From assembly GCA_963709995.1 (NCBI GenBank), contig CAVPYN010000008.1:62001-126000 (forward strand): a stretch of 64,000 nt of DNA. Reading direction: 5' to 3'. Below, in pieces: positions 60,483 to 64,000 of this stretch. Origin of the DNA: JAUIIK01 sp963709995. Its GTDB lineage: Bacteria > Chloroflexota > Chloroflexia > Thermomicrobiales > CFX8. The notes beneath the pieces are model-generated. The model was given only the letters and a program-made list of their open reading frames with translations, searched no databases and had not been told where the DNA came from. Made by a program: the position numbers and the translations under genes. Every line of letters starts with the position of its first letter. Position 1 is the first letter of the stretch.

Positions 60483-62093
60483 ATGGGCAAAGATCGATCT
60501 GGAAGCCTGATCCTCCTCAACGGCAACGTGATGACCGGCGAGTATGGGGAATCGACGTCAACCGCCGTCGCGATCGTCAACGGCAAGGTGGCGGCTGTCG
60601 GCTCCGACGACGACCTTCGGTTCTGGCGCCGCGCCGGAATCCCGGAGGTGGATCTCGCGGGCAGGACGGTCGCGCCGGGGCTCAACGACGCGCACTGCCA
60701 CCCGCTGTATCTCGGACTGTCTCTGACCTCTGTTGACGTCTCAACACCGCCGAACCGGTCAATTAGCGACATCGTTGAGCGTGTTCGAGACAGGGTTGGA
60801 ACGACACCGGACGGACACTGGATTGTCGGGCGCGGATACGACCAGGCCAGGCTCAGCGATCAACGTCATCCGACACGTGACGACCTCGATGGGGTTTCTC
60901 CGAGACATCCCGTCCTGCTCGTGCGCGCCTGCGGGCATATTGGTGTCGCGAATTCTGTAGCGCTCGGTATGGCAGGCATCACTCAATCTAGTCAGGATCC
61001 AGTCGGGGGCACGATAGATCGCGATGAACATGGACAACCGACCGGTGTTTTGCGGGAAGCCGCACAGACCATTGTGCGGGAGATCATCCCGCTGCCGACA
61101 CTGGCGCAATCGAAGGACGCGCTACGTGCCGCTGGCAGGCAATTTCTATCCCAAGGCGTGACGAGTGTTGCGGAGGCAGGAGTTCGCGATTCGACACACA
61201 TGCTGGCGTATGAGGAGTTGGCGACATCTGGCGATCTGCCCGTCCGGACGTATCTCATGATGATGATCGACGAAACGCTCGATTCCCTGGAATCGCTGGG
61301 GATCAAGACCGGCTTCGGTGATGAATGGCTGCGGATAGGCCCGGCCAAGCTCTTTCTGGACGGCTCGATTGGTGGTCGAACCGCGCGAATGAGCCAACCC
61401 TACGAGGGGGAAGCCGACAACTACGGCCTCTGGATGTACGATCCTGATGATATCAAAGCCAAATTTCTGCGAGCCCACCTGGCCGGTTTCCAGCTCTGCG
61501 CTCACGCGATAGGTGATGCTGCTATTTCACTCCTGCTTGACTCCTATGAGGAGGCGCTCGAACGTAGCCCGCGTCCCGATCACCGGCACCGCATCGAACA
61601 CTGCTCGATCATCGACATGGAGATCGTTGAGCGGATCAAGCGAATCGGGGCGGTTCCGATTCCCGGAACGAGCTTTCTGTACTACTTCAACAAAGCCTAC
61701 ATCCAGAATCTGGGCTGGGATCGCATCCGATATGCCTATGGAATGAACACCTTTTACGAACATGGAATTATCGCCGCGGCATCCACGGACGCGCCGGTCG
61801 TCAACACCAAGCCGACGATCGGGCTTCAGACGATGATGACACGTAGGAGTGAAGAAGGGGACATAATGTGGGAGGAAGAGGCGGTGCCGCTCGTCGAAGC
61901 GTTGCGAGCCTATACCTTCAATGGCGCGTATGCGTCATTTGAGGAACATATCAAGGGCGCCCTTTCACCAGGAATGATCGGCGATGCGGTCGTGTTCGAC
62001 ACGCGGCTCCCGGATGTCGATCCAGGCAGCATGGCCGAAGTTGGCGTGGACTTGACGATCGTCGATGGAAGTATCGTCTACAGCCGCGACTAG
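60483..62093 (+). CDS. Amidohydrolase-family protein (YtcJ-like)
   Basis: 536 residues from ATG 60483. Large amidohydrolase-3 type: LILLNGNVMTGE start, PGLNDAHCHPLYLGLS metal site, HAIGDAAISLLLDSYEEAL, RHRIEHCSIID, and AASTDAPVVNTKPTIGLQTMMTRR with the catalytic Asp. Many relatives are annotated exoenzyme- or N-acyl-amide hydrolases; the substrate is unknown. Confidence 0.82.
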   Translation: MGKDRSGSLILLNGNVMTGEYGESTSTAVAIVNGKVAAVGSDDDLRFWRRAGIPEVDLAGRTVAPGLNDAHCHPLYLGLSLTSVDVSTPPNRSISDIVERVRDRVGTTPDGHWIVGRGYDQARLSDQRHPTRDDLDGVSPRHPVLLVRACGHIGVANSVALGMAGITQSSQDPVGGTIDRDEHGQPTGVLREAAQTIVREIIPLPTLAQSKDALRAAGRQFLSQGVTSVAEAGVRDSTHMLAYEELATSGDLPVRTYLMMMIDETLDSLESLGIKTGFGDEWLRIGPAKLFLDGSIGGRTARMSQPYEGEADNYGLWMYDPDDIKAKFLRAHLAGFQLCAHAIGDAAISLLLDSYEEALERSPRPDHRHRIEHCSIIDMEIVERIKRIGAVPIPGTSFLYYFNKAYIQNLGWDRIRYAYGMNTFYEHGIIAAASTDAPVVNTKPTIGLQTMMTRRSEEGDIMWEEEAVPLVEALRAYTFNGAYASFEEHIKGALSPGMIGDAVVFDTRLPDVDPGSMAEVGVDLTIVDGSIVYSRD

Positions 62094-62220
62094 GCAGGGC
62101 GATGTTTTAGAGCGAATGAGCGATTCTCCGATTCCGGTCCATCGGTTTGCCGACCACCAGAGATGTGTTTAGGATCTGAACGGCGAATTGACTACTGGTC
62201 AAGAGGTTAGGAGCGAACCT

Positions 62221-62934
62221 ATGACAAAATTGGGCTACATAGGCCATTCGGCGTTCACGTTACAACATGACGATTTGCTGATCGTCATCGACCCGTTCAT
62301 CACCGGGAATCCAGTAGCGAAGATTACAGCCAGCGACATTTCCCCCGATCTCATCTTTCTCACGCATGCTCACAACGATCACGTTGGCGACACCATCGGG
62401 CTGGCTGAGCGGACGGGCGCAACAGTGGTGTGCATCACCGAACTTGCCGACATTCTGGTTGAACGCGGGGTCAACGTGATCGACATCAACCTGGGAGGCA
62501 CATACCGGTTTGACGGCGGCTCGGTCAAACTCGTTCCAGCCTGGCACACGTCCACCTGGATCGATGAATCAGGCGCCGTGACCGCGCCGACCACTCCGGC
62601 TGGCCTGGTGATCAAGCTTGGCGAAGGGCGGGAACGGAAGACGTTGTACTTTGCCGGGGACACCTGCCTCTTCATGGATATGCAGTTGATCGGAGATGAG
62701 GAGTTGGACCTGGCGGTGGTGCCAATCGGAGATCACTACACGATGGGGCCAGATGATGCGCTAAAGGCCGTCAAGTTCCTGCGCCCGAAGGTTGTCATCC
62801 CCTGCCACTACAACACGTTTCCGCCTATTGAGCAGGATGCTGGAGCTTTCAAGGCACAGGTGGAGAAGCAGACGCAGGCAGCATGCAGGCTGCTGAAACC
62901 GGGAGAGAGCTGGGAGATCGGAACCTCGGAATGA
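62221..62934 (+). CDS. UPF0173-type metallo-beta-lactamase-fold hydrolase
   Basis: 237 residues from ATG 62221, preceded by AGGAGCGAACCT. MBL-fold with THAHNDHVGD, AGDTCLFMDM and PCHYNTFP as metal ligands; the short family UPF0173 fits in length and order. Possible hydrolase of an unidentified ester or cyclic phosphate. Stop overlaps the next gene (ATGA). Confidence 0.85.
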   Translation: MTKLGYIGHSAFTLQHDDLLIVIDPFITGNPVAKITASDISPDLIFLTHAHNDHVGDTIGLAERTGATVVCITELADILVERGVNVIDINLGGTYRFDGGSVKLVPAWHTSTWIDESGAVTAPTTPAGLVIKLGEGRERKTLYFAGDTCLFMDMQLIGDEELDLAVVPIGDHYTMGPDDALKAVKFLRPKVVIPCHYNTFPPIEQDAGAFKAQVEKQTQAACRLLKPGESWEIGTSE

Positions 62935-63296
62935 CTGGGGGTTCGCATTCTCGCGAGGCAATCGACGAAGAACTGAAACGAACGGCGTTTCAGCGCAAGG
63001 CTGTTTCTTACGCAGACCTTCAGACGACGGCGGACCATGCAATTTCGTACTTTCAGGAGCGTGGTTACAAGGCAGGTCGCACAGGTAGGCCGAATCAGGT
63101 CTTTGTTCGTGGGCGCCGGGAAGGGGTATTGCCCGCCGTACATGCTGAGCTGCTGATTCAGACGAATGTCGGGAAAGGTAATGTAACGATGGTAACCGTC
63201 TCCGGAGCGGGAGAGCGGCTAAGGGACGTGCTGAAGGAGTACACCGAAGCTTTGCGCGCCGAAGGACTGAGTATTCGCCAGCAGCGACAGGACTAA
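62931..63296 (+). CDS. Hypothetical protein
   Basis: 121 residues from ATG 62931, overlapping the stop of the MBL-fold gene. A helical start (EAIDEELKRTAFQRKAVSYADLQTTADHAISYFQERGY) followed by a beta-rich end (AELLIQTNVGKGNVTMVTVSGAGERL). No signal or membrane segment. No family recognised; coupled translation suggests a link with the hydrolase. Confidence 0.6.
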   Translation: MTGGSHSREAIDEELKRTAFQRKAVSYADLQTTADHAISYFQERGYKAGRTGRPNQVFVRGRREGVLPAVHAELLIQTNVGKGNVTMVTVSGAGERLRDVLKEYTEALRAEGLSIRQQRQD

Positions 63297-63301
63297 AGGC
63301 A

Positions 63302-63307
63302 TATAAT
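63302..63307 (+). promoter_or_regulatory. -10 box of the tRNA-Arg gene
   Basis: Perfect TATAAT 12 bases before the tRNA. No good -35 box is seen at the usual distance. Confidence 0.55.
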
Positions 63308-63319
63308 TGCCGGTGTTTT

Positions 63320-63392
63320 GCCCCCGTAGTTCAGCGGATAGAACGTCGGCCTTCTAAGCCGAATGTCGCAGGTTCGAGTCCTGCCGGGGGTA
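63320..63392 (+). tRNA. tRNA-Arg (anticodon UCU)
   Basis: 73-base cloverleaf: acceptor GCCCCCG with CGGGGGT (G1-U72 pair), D arm GTTC-GAAC, anticodon stem TCGGC/GCCGA with loop CTTCTAA, T arm GCAGG-TTCGAGT-CCTGC, discriminator A. 3' CCA is not encoded. Reads AGA codons. Confidence 0.95.
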
Positions 63393-63602
63393 CGATTTTG
63401 TACAGGGTGACTGCGCGGGTCGGTGTAAACAGATCCTTCGGGTTGTTCACGGCGGGCAATTGATCTTGGCGATCAACCGCTGACGGGTGGGCCGCCGGGT
63501 GATTGTAGGCAACGCGATCTTCACTGGATGTTCTTACCGGCAGAACGCGCTTCCCGCTTGTGCTTCCAAGTGTCATCTACAGGATTGGAAGAGTCGAGAT
63601 AG

Positions 63603-64000
63603 ATGCAGCTGGTGATCAAGTACTTCGCGCTGTTTCGCGAGGTCATTGGCACGTCCGAAGAGGTGATCGAGGTGCAAGATGGCACAACGGTCCAGAATGT
63701 TCGAGAACATGTGAATAGACGGGCGCCAGAGCTAGCCCCGCTTCTGGATCGTTCGATGATCATGCGGAATCAGGAGTATGTCGATTCTGAGCAGCAATTG
63801 TCCGACGGGGATGAGATTGCGGTGATTCCGCCGGTGAGCGGGGGAAGCCGTTGTGGTCATTTTAGCGTTCATGACCGCCCGCTCGATACTGTTGCTATTG
63901 CGAAGAACGTCGATGATCCCGGTGCTGGCGCGTCGGTTGTCTTCACCGGGGTCGTGCGCGACAATGCCCGCGGACGACGGGTCGTGGCCCTCGAATACGA
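63603..64000 (+). CDS. MoaD-MoaE fusion, molybdopterin synthase (cut by window edge)
   Basis: 133 codons visible. The first ~82 residues are MoaD (KYFALFREVIGTSEE, SDGDEIAVIPPVSGG). MoaD needs a free C-terminal GG for thiocarboxylation, yet the frame goes on directly with SRCGHFSVHDRPLD and VVFTGVVRDNARGRRVVALEYE, which is MoaE. This is the MoaX layout known from mycobacteria, where the fusion is processed after GG. No indel is needed to join them. Confidence 0.85.
   Translation, partial: MQLVIKYFALFREVIGTSEEVIEVQDGTTVQNVREHVNRRAPELAPLLDRSMIMRNQEYVDSEQQLSDGDEIAVIPPVSGGSRCGHFSVHDRPLDTVAIAKNVDDPGAGASVVFTGVVRDNARGRRVVALEY

Noticed and set aside
63331..63576. Minus-strand 81-residue frame with PPAGLEPATFGLE
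   Set aside because: This is the well-known spurious translation antisense to a tRNA gene; it overlaps the tRNA-Arg.

Overview
The window reads as chromosomal DNA of a Chloroflexota bacterium, most likely Thermomicrobia-like. This is an inference from moderately high GC, a transaldolase carrying the start of a phosphoglucose-isomerase fusion, an RNase Y/SpoVS neighbourhood, a YacL-type PIN-TRAM gene beside ispDF, acidic single-pass proteins with LPxWL motifs, and frequent GTG/TTG starts. No phage, transposon, CRISPR or plasmid function was seen. Most of the window is ordinary housekeeping DNA.

Layout. 1-7.5 kb: edge-truncated transaldolase(-Pgi), acyl-CoA synthetase, zinc-ribbon membrane protein, class V aminotransferase and an ABC-2 exporter pair. 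7.6-13.1 kb: a sugar-type ABC importer (lipoprotein plus two permeases) with an HprK-like kinase, then DAHP synthase behind a transcription attenuator. 13-25 kb: DUF3267 protein, SelB, PIG-L deacetylase, acyl-CoA dehydrogenase, YidD, amidohydrolase, PyrF, a threonine-dehydratase-like enzyme, a TPR protein and a membrane-anchored unknown. 25-30 kb: ferredoxin, CapA-like lipoprotein, then divergent asd and hom, with a second attenuator before asd. 30-38 kb: YbaB, RecN, an arginine-deiminase-family enzyme and five overlapping glycosyltransferase genes. 38-47.8 kb: NERD-like protein, HolB, YggT, a monooxygenase-like protein, then mutS, ggt and sbcC, all broken by small indels. 47.9-55.9 kb: CNNM/CorC protein, DUF5808, RNase Y, SpoVS with an acidic extension, PHP phosphatase, PIN-TRAM protein, IspD, IspF and Dtd. 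56-60.3 kb: a three-gene module of unassigned function plus a small membrane protein. 60.5-64 kb: amidohydrolase, UPF0173 hydrolase, tRNA-Arg(UCU) and an edge-truncated MoaD-MoaE fusion.

The strongest new observations are two short leader-peptide genes, each followed by an intrinsic terminator directly upstream of an amino-acid biosynthesis gene. Before DAHP synthase, a 39-codon peptide has six aromatic codons in seven; its promoter places the transcript start at or next to the AUG, so it looks leaderless. Before aspartate-semialdehyde dehydrogenase, a 22-codon peptide has five consecutive Thr codons. In both, pairing done by hand gives mutually exclusive 1:2 and 2:3 stems and a 3:4 terminator, the classic design of ribosome-mediated attenuation. 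Also notable are the cluster of indels confined to about 40.2-47.4 kb, which suggests either a poor assembly stretch or real decay, and the unassigned module at 56-60 kb.
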